Shown: positions 24,145 through 32,306, counted from the first letter of the stretch. The stretch is DNA of 34,299 nt from Planctomycetota bacterium (GCA_004376375.1 SOJX01000044.1:1-34299); one strand, 5' to 3'. The notes: a model not told the origin generated them from the letters alone. A program made the numbers and translations.

Positions 24145-25434
24145 TTACATCTCGTCCTCAACCACCTTTATCAGCTTCTTTGCCTTTTTCGCCGCATCGG
24201 TGTCGGGATAAAGGCGGATAAGCCGTTTCAACTGGCCGATGGCTTCCTCGTACTCGTAAGCTTTTCTAAGCTGCTCGACCCGCTCGAAGATAAGGCGGAT
24301 TTCCTCTTCGGACTTCTTGCTCTCCCTTTTCTTCTGGATTTCTTTTGAATTCATCAGACCATCGCGTATCTTCTTTGCCTTCTCGCCGACCTTGCCCTTT
24401 ATTTTCGTAAGGCTGTTGAGCAGATTGAAGACGGCGTTAAACCGCTCTTCCTTTATGAGCTCGTCGACACGCTCCAGCATTTTCTCGGGAGACTGGATGA
24501 TTTTCCTCTCTTTCAGGCTTACCATCTTTATGGAGCGAAGCAGCTGCCGCGCTTCTTCAAACACTTTCGTGCCTTTGAAGTAACGCATCATCTTGAAGAG
24601 AACCTTCTTTGCATCGCGCGGCTTGTTGGCGGCAAGAAGCTTTTTCGCCTTGTCGAGAGTCTTCACCGCTTCGGACTCGATTTTCGCAAAAGCATCCGCG
24701 ATTTCCTTTTTCAGTTTATCGTCCGCGCTCGGGTGCTGCTGGGCGCGTTTGAGGTACTTCCGCGCCCTTTTATATTTCTTCTTATCCATGTATTTGCGCG
24801 CCGACTTCATCAGCCTGTCCAGGCTCATTTTCTTGAGCATCTCAAGATCAACGATGCCGGCTTTCCGCTTGTCGATGTAGTTCTTCGATTTGTATACATG
24901 AAACTCTATCGGCTCCCCGTTCGGGTCGTCAACGTCCTTGAATCCCATGGGGATTCCCCGAAAGCCCTTCCAGACGGCGAAATGCAGGTGCAGGAGCTTG
25001 CCCATGCAGCAGATTTCCGTGCCGGCGACCACGTCGTCGCCTTCGGTGACCTTGACGGAGCCCAGTTGGTTGTGTGCGTAAACTGAAACTTCTCCGTCCT
25101 CGTGCTGAATCATTATAACGTTTTTGTCATCTGACTGGTCGGCATCTGCAATCCGGATGACCGTGCCCTCGCGGGTGGCGCAGACAACGTCGCCGACCAC
25201 GCTGCCGAAATCTATGGCGTATTCGTTCTGGTTGCCGTCGTTGTGGGTCCATCTTCCGTGGAAACCCTGGTTGATCCTGTGCATCACCCCGCCCGGATAC
25301 GGCAGCCAGTATTTCCGCTGGACCGTGTCGCCGGACTGTTTCTTCGGCTTTTTCCGCTTGGATGCCGCGGGGCCGGGAGCACTCAGCAGAAGCAATGACG
25401 CGACAAGAAGGACAAGGATTTTTCGCACTCTCAT
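24145..25434 (-). CDS. Exported M23 (LytM-type) metallopeptidase with helical TPR-like C-terminal half
   Basis: It encodes 429 residues. A signal peptide at 1-24 is followed by a basic Lys-rich linker. The peptidase domain spans about 40-190: H64 and D75 in THNDGNQNEYAIDFG, H121 in SVYAHNQLG and the H149-x-H151 pair in LLHLHFAVW. All metal and catalytic positions therefore appear present. From residue 195 to the end is an all-helical, very Lys/Glu-rich stretch with TPR-like units (DKKKYKRARKYLKRAQQH near 218 and YEEAIGQLKRLIRLYPDT near 395). GGAG lies upstream of the ATG. Peptidoglycan or another envelope substrate is likely. The tail suggests binding to a partner or the wall. Confidence 0.9.
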   Translation of the reverse strand: MRVRKILVLLVASLLLLSAPGPAASKRKKPKKQSGDTVQRKYWLPYPGGVMHRINQGFHGRWTHNDGNQNEYAIDFGSVVGDVVCATREGTVIRIADADQSDDKNVIMIQHEDGEVSVYAHNQLGSVKVTEGDDVVAGTEICCMGKLLHLHFAVWKGFRGIPMGFKDVDDPNGEPIEFHVYKSKNYIDKRKAGIVDLEMLKKMSLDRLMKSARKYMDKKKYKRARKYLKRAQQHPSADDKLKKEIADAFAKIESEAVKTLDKAKKLLAANKPRDAKKVLFKMMRYFKGTKVFEEARQLLRSIKMVSLKERKIIQSPEKMLERVDELIKEERFNAVFNLLNSLTKIKGKVGEKAKKIRDGLMNSKEIQKKRESKKSEEEIRLIFERVEQLRKAYEYEEAIGQLKRLIRLYPDTDAAKKAKKLIKVVEDEM

Positions 25435-25470
25435 GTTCTCTCTCCACCTTATGTTCCAAAGCAGACAGTC

Positions 25471-25508
25471 AAATGAGCAACCGGGGGTCCCGGTTGCTCA
25501 TTTTTTTT
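25471..25508 (+). terminator. Strong intrinsic terminator reading plus strand, opposite to its neighbours
   Basis: A 12-bp perfect stem TGAGCAACCGGG/CCCGGTTGCTCA (25474-25485 with 25489-25500) has a 3-nt loop and is extended by AAA/TTT, then followed by eight T on the plus strand (25501-25508). On the minus strand, the direction of both flanking genes, only three T follow. It may still stop transcription from the lipoprotein gene ending at 25530. Confidence 0.8.
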
Positions 25509-25529
25509 ACCGTCTGGTGTGCGTCATTG

Positions 25530-26915
25530 TTAGTATTCAGTCGTAAAATTCCGCCACGCCGTGGCGGCACGGCTGGCGGATATATTCGTCATCGAGGCAT
25601 CGCCGTGGAACAGCGGATAGTTGAAATCGTAAGTCGGAACGGCGTACCCGATAACGCGGATGCGGTATTCCGTGCCGCTTTGAAGCTGCGCGGCGGCCGG
25701 CAACTTCAGAGTCGAGTGAGCCGGGTGGATAATGCCGCGCCAGCGGTAGGTAACCGCGTCTCCGGACGGCAGGTCGGTAATCTCCACGACAACCCCCGAC
25801 ACGCCCGAGAATCCATACACCTTAAGCGGCACGCGCACGGGTATGTTCACCTGGTTTTTCTTCGGCGATACCAGAATCGGCACATCAGGCATCAGTATGG
25901 GCGGTATATACGACGGGATGCCGACCCCGCTCACAAACGCTTCGGAGCGCCCGCCGAGACCGTCCTCGATACCGTAAAGGAAACGGTACCTCGCAATACC
26001 GGGGGTGCGGATAAGGTCGAGCTGGTACGTGAAGTCGAAACTGATATCATCCTTGAAGCCGCCCGCAAGAATGAACTCGCCCTGTGGGCCGACCGCGTAA
26101 ACGCCTATGTCGGCGTTGTACGGGTCAGGATGAAATCTGTCTATAAACCATGTCTCCATGAATCCCGTTACGGCCTCGGACAATTCGTCGACGGCCTGCA
26201 CGTCAACGCTTCTGGTTGCGCCGCTGCCGACGCCGGTATCGAGCCTGACGTTACCGATTTTCACGAGCTCGTTTCCGGCGTTGTATACAAGGGCGGTAGC
26301 GCCGACCGGCACGGTGCCGCCCGGAAGCGTAAAGGAGACGGTCGCAGGTGAAGTCACGGTTCCGTTGACGAACGTCTGCTGCGCCGGATAATCGAGGCCG
26401 GAGATCGACGGGTCGCGGCCCGCGATGACGAAATCGACCCTTGCGTCGCCTTCGTTCTCGTTGACGCCGATGACGCTCAGCGTCAGAATCGGACCGCCCG
26501 CCGTATAGAGCGCGGGGTCGATCCGCCCTATCTCTAAGGTCAGATTGGACACCCCGACAAAGGCGACCGTCGCAATGTCGTAATCGGTCGCGGTAGCGGT
26601 AATGATGCGCTCGCCGGTCGCGCCGGCAAACATGGTAAGACCGTTCGAGTTCGTAAACTGAGGCGCGCCGCTGTCAATGTCGACCTGTGCGCCGTCAATC
26701 GGGTCGCCCGTAATGCTGTCTATCACGCGGACCTTGATATCCAGCTGGTTCAGCGGTCCGTACGCGGTACCGGGAAACCACCTTCCGGGCCCGGTATACG
26801 TACCGAGCAAATACCAGATAGGGTCTTTCTTCGCCTTGCCTTTACAGCCCGGAACGGAAAAAACCATAACGACAACAATAATGAGAATGAATGGGAAAAG
26901 TATACGGGGGCGCAT
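25530..26915 (-). CDS. Secreted lipoprotein with Ig-like / carboxypeptidase-regulatory-like domains
   Basis: It encodes 461 residues from ATG 26915, chosen over an in-frame upstream ATG at 26996 because GGGAGG sits 5 bases before it and the lipoprotein signal begins there. The signal has a long hydrophobic core and a lipobox FSVPGC. Residues about 60-130 look like a carboxypeptidase-regulatory or PEGA-like beta-sandwich (VRVIDSITGDPIDGAQVDI). Later parts are beta-rich, and the last third, beginning VPILVSPKKNQVNIPVRVPL, resembles the Ig-like domain with which surface proteins query strings of strands. No catalytic motif is evident. A surface or periplasmic structural role is a guess. Confidence 0.78.
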   Translation of the reverse strand: MRPRILFPFILIIVVVMVFSVPGCKGKAKKDPIWYLLGTYTGPGRWFPGTAYGPLNQLDIKVRVIDSITGDPIDGAQVDIDSGAPQFTNSNGLTMFAGATGERIITATATDYDIATVAFVGVSNLTLEIGRIDPALYTAGGPILTLSVIGVNENEGDARVDFVIAGRDPSISGLDYPAQQTFVNGTVTSPATVSFTLPGGTVPVGATALVYNAGNELVKIGNVRLDTGVGSGATRSVDVQAVDELSEAVTGFMETWFIDRFHPDPYNADIGVYAVGPQGEFILAGGFKDDISFDFTYQLDLIRTPGIARYRFLYGIEDGLGGRSEAFVSGVGIPSYIPPILMPDVPILVSPKKNQVNIPVRVPLKVYGFSGVSGVVVEITDLPSGDAVTYRWRGIIHPAHSTLKLPAAAQLQSGTEYRIRVIGYAVPTYDFNYPLFHGDASMTNISASRAATAWRNFTTEY

Positions 26916-26974
26916 AAAAACCTCCCTGAAGACATGCCGGCAGACAGTATTCGGCAGCCTGCCGGGTTTTATAT

Positions 26975-27003
26975 AGTATATATGCAAAAGCCGCAACAGT
27001 CAA
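26975..27003 (-). promoter_or_regulatory. Sigma-70 promoter of the Ig-like lipoprotein gene
   Basis: On the minus strand, TTGACT (27003-26998), a 17-bp spacer and TATACT (26980-26975). The leader of about 53 nt contains a CCGGCAG/CTGCCGG inverted repeat with 7-bp arms. The 331-bp gap (26916-27246) otherwise holds only repeat locus G. Confidence 0.8.
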
Positions 27004-27075
27004 ATGGAAAACGGCGCCGTGGTGCCTTATTACCGTTTCGTTACATTTCTGTTACATACATTAAAGCCGCATTGT

Positions 27076-27180
27076 GTTGGCGTACTGGGGTGTTGGGATG
27101 CTGGCGTGCTGGAGTGCTGGAGTGATTGGGTGCTGGAGTGCTGGAGTGCATGAGTGCTGGGGTGCTGGCGTGCTGGAGTT
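27076..27180. repeat. Period-8 tandem repeat, GTGCTGGA-type (locus G)
   Basis: About thirteen 8-bp units in register (GTGCTGGA most common, with GTGTTGGG, ATGCTGGC, GTGATTGG and GTGCATGA variants). There is no inverted arm. It lies between the ankyrin gene end and the lipoprotein promoter. Confidence 0.93.
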
Positions 27181-27246
27181 ATATATATTATTGTCAGCAA
27201 AAAACAATAAAAACTAGGCAAGTAGTGGATGGTGCAGGCTGTGGCA

Positions 27247-28509
27247 TTATTTTCCCTTTTTCGCCGCTTTTAGTTCAACTCCAGTTTTGCCGCCATGGGC
27301 GCGGAGGAAGGTGGCTGTTTCCTCTACAAACGCTTTGAGTGCCCGATCAAGCGGGGTTTCTCCGTGTCGGCTTATTGCATTTACATCTGCACCTTTTTCG
27401 ATTAGCAGTTTTGCAGTATCGGGCGATTTGCAAATAGCAGCCATGTGGAGTGGTGTTGAACCGTTTTTGTTTACTGCATTAAAGTTTGCACCTTTGTCGA
27501 TTAACAGCCTGGCAATATCTGTCAATTCGTTCATAGCAGCCATGTGGAACGGTGCTGAACCACTCTTGTTTTTTGCATTTACATCTGCACCTTTTTCGAT
27601 TAGCAGTTTTGCAGTATCGGGCGATTCCCAAATAGCAGCCATATGGAGTGGTGTTGAACCGTTTTTGTTTACTGCATTTACGTTTGCACCTTTGTCGATC
27701 AACAGCTTGGCAATATCTGTCAATTCCCTCATTGAAGCCATGTGGAGCGGCGCCCAACCTCTATTGTCTTTTGCATTAACATCTGCACCTTTCCCAATTA
27801 GATATTTGGCTATAACCTCCTGATCTCTTCGTACGGCAAGAAATAACGGTGTTTCGCCCTTGCGATCAATCCTGGAATCCATATCTGCACCAGCTCCAAC
27901 TAACAGCTTCACAATCTCAAAACGATTTCCAAGCACGGCCAGGCCAAGCGGGGATAACTCATTATAATTCTTCGAATTAACATCAGCGCCTCTTTCAATT
28001 AGTAGCCTGGCAGTATTTCTAAGTCGCTTCTTTTTTTCAATCAGGTCCACATCCATTTCGAGTGAAATTCCACCAGGCATTGCATAATACAGAGGCGTGT
28101 CACCTTTTAGATCTTTTGCATTAACGTCAGAACCGTTGTCCAGCAAAAATCCAACCGAATTCTCAAAACCATTTGCGGCCGCTAAATGCAAAAGCGACCG
28201 ACCGGATTCAACTTCAATTTTGCCCTGCCAGCATTTTGAAAGAAACTGCGCCTCCCTGCTGCCCCAAATCAACTCTCCTGCCAGAGCCTTAAGGCCTATC
28301 GGGCCAATTGACAATAACCCCTCCAGTCCTTTTACGCGCTCCTTTGGCTCAGATGAATGCAGTAGCAACAGAAGTTTCTCTTTCGTATTAACTTCAGGAG
28401 GCCCGGCAATTTTTTTCAGTGTTTTTACATTCGAATCCTCTGCAGATGCACAGGAAATTATTAAGGAAATTGAAAAAAGAATTTGCATGAGAATGGGCAC
28501 GCGTATCAT
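27247..28509 (-). CDS. Exported ankyrin-repeat protein
   Basis: It encodes 420 residues. The N-terminal signal has a possible lipobox (LIISC) as well as an ASA-type cleavage site, so anchoring is uncertain. After a helical spacer to about residue 100, about nine ankyrin repeats run to residue 405, in the form GSTPLHMAAIWESPDTAKLL followed by IEKGADVN. GGAGG lies 5 bases before the ATG. The gene is visibly richer in A and T than its neighbours. Two consecutive two-repeat blocks are almost identical at DNA level (separate entry), indicating recent expansion. A protein-binding role is general to ankyrins; the partner is unknown. Confidence 0.92.
   Translation of the reverse strand: MIRVPILMQILFSISLIISCASAEDSNVKTLKKIAGPPEVNTKEKLLLLLHSSEPKERVKGLEGLLSIGPIGLKALAGELIWGSREAQFLSKCWQGKIEVESGRSLLHLAAANGFENSVGFLLDNGSDVNAKDLKGDTPLYYAMPGGISLEMDVDLIEKKKRLRNTARLLIERGADVNSKNYNELSPLGLAVLGNRFEIVKLLVGAGADMDSRIDRKGETPLFLAVRRDQEVIAKYLIGKGADVNAKDNRGWAPLHMASMRELTDIAKLLIDKGANVNAVNKNGSTPLHMAAIWESPDTAKLLIEKGADVNAKNKSGSAPFHMAAMNELTDIARLLIDKGANFNAVNKNGSTPLHMAAICKSPDTAKLLIEKGADVNAISRHGETPLDRALKAFVEETATFLRAHGGKTGVELKAAKKGK
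27377..27772 (-). repeat. 198-bp in-frame tandem duplication inside the ankyrin gene
   Basis: Copy 1 (27377-27574) and copy 2 (27575-27772) line up exactly 198 bp apart. Long runs are identical, for example the segment around GCACCTTTTTCGATTAGCAG. Each encodes two ankyrin repeats (66 residues). A third partial start of the unit follows at about 27770. Confidence 0.9.
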
Positions 28510-28553
28510 TGAACCTCCATACTAATGATACAACAACACAACGAAAATGCCGA

Positions 28554-28574
28554 GTTTGACGTTCGACGTTCGAC
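28554..28574. repeat. Period-7 tandem repeat, GTTCGAC (locus H)
   Basis: Three units, GTTTGAC, GTTCGAC and GTTCGAC, end three bases before the stop codon of the HD-GYP gene. It is short and by itself could be chance; it is listed because it has the same period and position as the other loci. Confidence 0.55.
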
Positions 28575-28576
28575 GC

Positions 28577-30553
28577 TTATTCTTCTTCTATCACGCGCAT
28601 ATAGATTTTCTTGTCGATAAACAGCTTGAGGAGGTCGGGGTCGATGTGGCCGTCGGACTCTTCGTAGCCGAGGATCTGGAGCGCTTTCTCGACTGGGACT
28701 GCGCGCTTGTATGGGCGGTCGGACGCGGTAAGGGCGTCGAATATATCGGCGATAACCATCATCCGGCTCGGGAGCGGGATCTCGGGCGCGGATATTTTCT
28801 GGGGATAACCGGAGCCGTCCAGTTTTTCGTGGTGGGAATGGGCAAACTCCGGCACATTACGCAATTCCTTCGTCCACGGAATCCTCTTGAGGAAGTTGTA
28901 GGAATGGACCACGTGCGACTCGATTTCCTCACGCTCTTCGGCCGAGAGCGTGCCTCTGCCGATTGACAGCCTCTCTATCTCCTCCTCGGTGAGGTATGGA
29001 ATTGTGCCGAGGTCTTTGTCGCTGAACGCGCGTTTCGCGATCTCCTGGAGGTGCTCGAAACCGCCCTCCTCCAGCACGGCCGGCTCGTTGCACTTCAGGA
29101 TGAAATCGAGGAACTCCTTCAACTCGCCCATCCGTTCTTCGCACTCGCCCTCGTACTTCTTAATAATTACGCGCGTCTCATCGCGGGTCTTTTCGAGAAG
29201 GCTCCGGACTTTTTCGTGCTCGTACTTCGCATCGATCGCCTTTTTCAGGACCTGGTAACGTGCGCGAATCGCCTCGAGCTCTCCCGGGTAGAGCTTCTTG
29301 GCCTTTATCAGCACGTCCTCGCGCACGCCTATCTTGCCGAAGTCGTGCAGCAGTCCGGCGTAGCGGATTTCACGCAGCTCTTCGCGGCTGAAACTCACGG
29401 CGCCGTAAGGGCCTTCCTTGATTTCGTTAACCGCTTCCGCAAGCCCGACGGTCAGCTCGGCAACCCGCTCGGAATGACCGGAAGTCGTCGGGTCCCGCTG
29501 CTCGATCGCGTGCACGGAGGCCTTGATGAATCCCTCGAAAAGGTTCCTGATATCCTCGTAAAGCCTCATGTTCTCGAGCGCCACGCCCGCCTGGCTGGCC
29601 AGCGAGCCGGCAAGGGCCACGTTTTTAATGTCGAACGCAAGCACCTCGCGCTCCACGGTCTGGGGCGTTCCAAGCTTGATGCTAAAGTCCCGCTTGCGGT
29701 TTATGAGTTGCATGACGCCGATGACTTCGTTCCTGTGGTTCTTCATCGGGACGGTCAGTACGCTCCTCGTCCGGTAACCGGACTTGTCGTCATACGAGCT
29801 GTCAAAGCCGTATTCGACGCCATCGGGAAGCTCGTAAACGTCCTCGACGTTGAGGGTCTCTCCGCTGAGCGCCACGTTTCCCGCCATGGAGCGCGGCGTC
29901 AGGGGCATGGTGAAAGTACTGTAATCGAGTTCGAGCGAATCATTCTGCGCCCATGCGAACCTGAGCATCTTTTGCTCCAGGGGCGCGCCCTCATCAACCC
30001 CTTCCGGAGTTTCGACAAGGTACAGGGTTCCGGCGTCGGCCGACGTGATTTCCCGCGACTTCGTCAGTATCATGTCAAGGAGGGCCTCGATGTCCTTCTC
30101 GGCGGAGAGCGCCACGCCGATGCGGTTGAGCGTGCGGAGCTCGCGCTCAGTCTGCGAAACGCGCTCCTGGAGGAGCGAGTTCTGGGCCTGCAGGAAAAGC
30201 ATATTGCGGGCCTGCCGCATGGCGTACTCGACCTTGTAATCCTTCAGCGTCGAGCGGAGGATTTCGATGACCTTGGTATCGTGATGGAACTTCGTGGGCG
30301 TATCGCCGGGCTCGTTTTCCCAGAGGATGACCGAAATATGGCGGTCAGGCCTGGGCGAGAGATCCGCGGGGCTGTAGTGCTTGTGGTGGCAGATCAGGAT
30401 AGTGTTTCCGGCCAGCTTCTGATAAACGTCGGCGACGTCTTCTGAAAAATTCACGAACTCCAGCTCGACCCCTTCGGCCCAGCCGGAGGTGACTCTCTCC
30501 AGAACGTTTTTGACCCGTTCCGTGTCGAAAAGAATGCGGATGTTTCGGATCAT
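28577..30553 (-). CDS. GAF - HD-GYP signalling phosphodiesterase with a long insert
   Basis: It encodes 658 residues. AGGGG lies 6 bases before the ATG. Residues 1-110 are an unassigned alpha/beta domain, perhaps a degenerate receiver. A coiled-coil linker is followed by a GAF domain (about 140-335). The HD-GYP domain starts at about 345, with H360 in SGHSERVAEL, H403-D404 in LLHDFGKIGV and the GYP signature in SHHEKLDGSGYP (573-584). Between the HD motif and the helix of ESHVVHSYNFL (from about 546) there is an extra helical segment of roughly 110 residues not present in compact HD-GYP proteins. The expected activity is cyclic-di-GMP hydrolysis. The residues needed are present, but the insert may regulate or alter it. 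Confidence 0.92.
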   Translation of the reverse strand: MIRNIRILFDTERVKNVLERVTSGWAEGVELEFVNFSEDVADVYQKLAGNTILICHHKHYSPADLSPRPDRHISVILWENEPGDTPTKFHHDTKVIEILRSTLKDYKVEYAMRQARNMLFLQAQNSLLQERVSQTERELRTLNRIGVALSAEKDIEALLDMILTKSREITSADAGTLYLVETPEGVDEGAPLEQKMLRFAWAQNDSLELDYSTFTMPLTPRSMAGNVALSGETLNVEDVYELPDGVEYGFDSSYDDKSGYRTRSVLTVPMKNHRNEVIGVMQLINRKRDFSIKLGTPQTVEREVLAFDIKNVALAGSLASQAGVALENMRLYEDIRNLFEGFIKASVHAIEQRDPTTSGHSERVAELTVGLAEAVNEIKEGPYGAVSFSREELREIRYAGLLHDFGKIGVREDVLIKAKKLYPGELEAIRARYQVLKKAIDAKYEHEKVRSLLEKTRDETRVIIKKYEGECEERMGELKEFLDFILKCNEPAVLEEGGFEHLQEIAKRAFSDKDLGTIPYLTEEEIERLSIGRGTLSAEEREEIESHVVHSYNFLKRIPWTKELRNVPEFAHSHHEKLDGSGYPQKISAPEIPLPSRMMVIADIFDALTASDRPYKRAVPVEKALQILGYEESDGHIDPDLLKLFIDKKIYMRVIEEE

Positions 30554-30587
30554 GTATTCCCCTGTATTATAATGAACGCGATGCCCG

Positions 30588-31541
30588 CTACCGGCCGCTG
30601 GCGCGCCGAACTTTTTCTCGAAGCAGGCGCACCCCCCTTGTGAAATGACCGCCCGGATATCGCTTCAGATAATTGTCAAGTATTTCCCCCGCACTTTCAA
30701 GATTTTTCTGCCTGAAAAATGTAATAGCATCCTCCAGGAGCTTTATCTCTCCCGGCAGCGTTCCGCCCGCCTTTGGGAATTCGTAGACCTCGACGCCTTT
30801 CTCGACGAAACGCTCGGTGTAGGTCATCCCGGGCGGATGAAAATTGAAAACCCCTTCAATGCGGTTCTCCGAGACGTCGTTTTTCGCAGTAAGCGTCGTC
30901 GTCACGGAGATGCTGCCGATTTCCCTGTTCTGCTCCAGGTCCCTGTAAAAGCCCGTACACCTGATCTGCACCGCGCCCGTGGAGGTACGGCCCAGATAAG
31001 TATACGTATAATCACCCATAAAATCGCCGTAGCCAATCTTTTCGTGCCACATCTCATCCGGCCTGACCGGCCTCGGAGGCAGAACGCAGGAATCACCCGT
31101 CGCCGCCCTGACAAGGTCGAAGACGTCGGCCTTTCCCGCAAAGCGCACGCGGTTTCTCCATCGCCTGTCGTATCTTTTCAGTATATATGACGGCCCGGGC
31201 GGCAGTTTGTCCGCCCCGGTCGCGGTAATTGACCCGCAGTCTCTTACAGCCGTCGTGAGCGTTTCCCGGAAAACCTCCCGCAGTTTCCCGACAGTGCCCA
31301 TCCTGAACGGGCGGACGTACATTTCCTCCTTATAGACCTGCGCCGGTCCGTCACCTTTTTTTATGCTGATTTCAGCGGTAATAAAACTTTCGGGCCATAT
31401 CACGGAAAGACCGGTAAGGTCGTCCCCCTTGACTTTTTCTTTGAAGGAAATCCATTTTACAGCGCCCGCAAGGGCAAGCACTATTACAGCCGCAATTATG
31501 AACGCGATGCGCTGCCGGGATTTTTTCTCAAAAAATGCCAT
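30588..31541 (-). CDS. Membrane-anchored protein of unknown function
   Basis: It encodes 317 residues. An N-terminal helix (about 11-29) acts as an uncleaved anchor after a basic start. The rest is extracytoplasmic and beta-rich (RYDRRWRNRVRFAGK, then TYTYLGRTSTGAVQIRCTGF, then RFVEKGVEVYEFPK), followed by a short helical pair with a TPR-like look (SAGEILDNYLKRYPGGHF). I do not recognise the family. The promoter lies so close that the transcript would begin at the start codon. It ends 34 bp before the HD-GYP gene, which may be cotranscribed. Confidence 0.75.
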   Translation of the reverse strand: MAFFEKKSRQRIAFIIAAVIVLALAGAVKWISFKEKVKGDDLTGLSVIWPESFITAEISIKKGDGPAQVYKEEMYVRPFRMGTVGKLREVFRETLTTAVRDCGSITATGADKLPPGPSYILKRYDRRWRNRVRFAGKADVFDLVRAATGDSCVLPPRPVRPDEMWHEKIGYGDFMGDYTYTYLGRTSTGAVQIRCTGFYRDLEQNREIGSISVTTTLTAKNDVSENRIEGVFNFHPPGMTYTERFVEKGVEVYEFPKAGGTLPGEIKLLEDAITFFRQKNLESAGEILDNYLKRYPGGHFTRGVRLLREKVRRASGR

Positions 31542-31548
31542 AGGCTTT

Positions 31549-31577
31549 ATTTTATCCTCGTTCTAAAGCGTGTGCAA
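31549..31577 (-). promoter_or_regulatory. Sigma-70 promoter for the 30588-31541 gene, leaderless spacing
   Basis: On the minus strand, TTGCAC (31577-31572), a 17-bp spacer and TAAAAT (31554-31549). The start point is expected at about 31542, next to the ATG at 31541. Confidence 0.7.
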
Positions 31578-31589
31578 CCGGAAAAACAA

Positions 31590-31618
31590 TTGACCGGATG
31601 CCGCACCCGGCATAGAAT
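31590..31618 (+). promoter_or_regulatory. Sigma-70 promoter for the PLD-like gene, leaderless spacing
   Basis: TTGACC (31590-31595), a 17-bp spacer and TAGAAT (31613-31618). The ATG at 31625 is 7 bases downstream, where transcription should begin. Confidence 0.7.
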
Positions 31619-31624
31619 GCCACC

Positions 31625-32191
31625 ATGAGGGAAATAGACCAGTCGACCGGTTTTACCTACCTCGAAGACCGTGAGATATTCGAGAAAGTCCTGCTCGAAT
31701 CAATCCTGAACGCAAAGAAATCAATCCTGATTTCAACCGCCAACCTGCGCAATATCAGGATACCTAAAAGCAGGAAATCACGTAAAACAATCTCGTGCGT
31801 CGAGTTCTTCTGGCGCAAAGTGCAGGACGGCGTCGAGGTCAGAATACTGCATTCCGCCAGGCCGACGACCTCGTGGCTCCCCGACGAAGAAAAATCCGAC
31901 GAACGCGGCAAACCGACGTTTGTGCGAAGGCGATGCCCCCGCGTGCATTTCAAGGCAGTTATCGTGGATGGTTGCGAATGCTTCGTGGGGAGCGCGAACC
32001 TTACCGGCGCCGGCCTTGGCGCAAAATCCGAGTATAAACGCAATTTCGAGACAGGTTTCTGGACTACCGGGAAATCATTCATCTCCCTGATGCAGGAGCG
32101 CTTCGAAAAGATATGGCAAGGCGGCTTCTGCGACAAATGCAAGATCAAACCCGACCACTGCGACCTGCCCCTGTCCGAGCTTCCCAGGTAG
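31625..32191 (+). CDS. Single-HKD phospholipase D-like protein with C-terminal Cys cluster
   Basis: It encodes 188 residues, with no signal peptide. The HKD motif is complete: H108-x-K110-x4-D115, then G122-S123-x-N125 (VHFKAVIVDGCECFVGSANL). Only one motif is present, so an active site would need a dimer, as in Nuc-type nucleases. The protein ends with FCDKCKIKPDHCDLPL, a C-x2-C-x6-HC cluster that could bind zinc. The early part contains STANLRNIRIPKSRKSRK, very basic, which fits nucleic acid or phospholipid contact. No ribosome site is visible, consistent with a leaderless transcript. Nuclease or helicase-accessory roles are both possible; the sequence does not decide. Confidence 0.82.
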   Translation: MREIDQSTGFTYLEDREIFEKVLLESILNAKKSILISTANLRNIRIPKSRKSRKTISCVEFFWRKVQDGVEVRILHSARPTTSWLPDEEKSDERGKPTFVRRRCPRVHFKAVIVDGCECFVGSANLTGAGLGAKSEYKRNFETGFWTTGKSFISLMQERFEKIWQGGFCDKCKIKPDHCDLPLSELPR

Positions 32192-32306
32192 GGGCGTTTT
32201 TACCGCCTCGAGTAAAATAGCAGACAGAACGCTCAATCTCTTGAATAAACATACAATACGCCCGTCAAAAAATCCGGAAGGCAAGATATTATCGGCATGT
32301 AAAAGA

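Noticed and set aside
26915..26968. Possible riboswitch in the lipoprotein leader
   Set aside because: Only one 7-bp inverted repeat is visible in a 53-nt leader, with no known aptamer core.
27030..27221. Gln-His-Ser-Thr-Pro repeat peptide on the minus strand
   Set aside because: It is the period-8 repeat G read as protein; there is no ribosome site and the repeat is out of phase with codons, so it reads as similar peptide in any frame.
29051..30445. A 464-codon plus-strand open frame opposite the HD-GYP gene
   Set aside because: The GAF and HD-GYP motifs prove the minus strand is coding; the plus frame shows no motif, signal or ribosome site.
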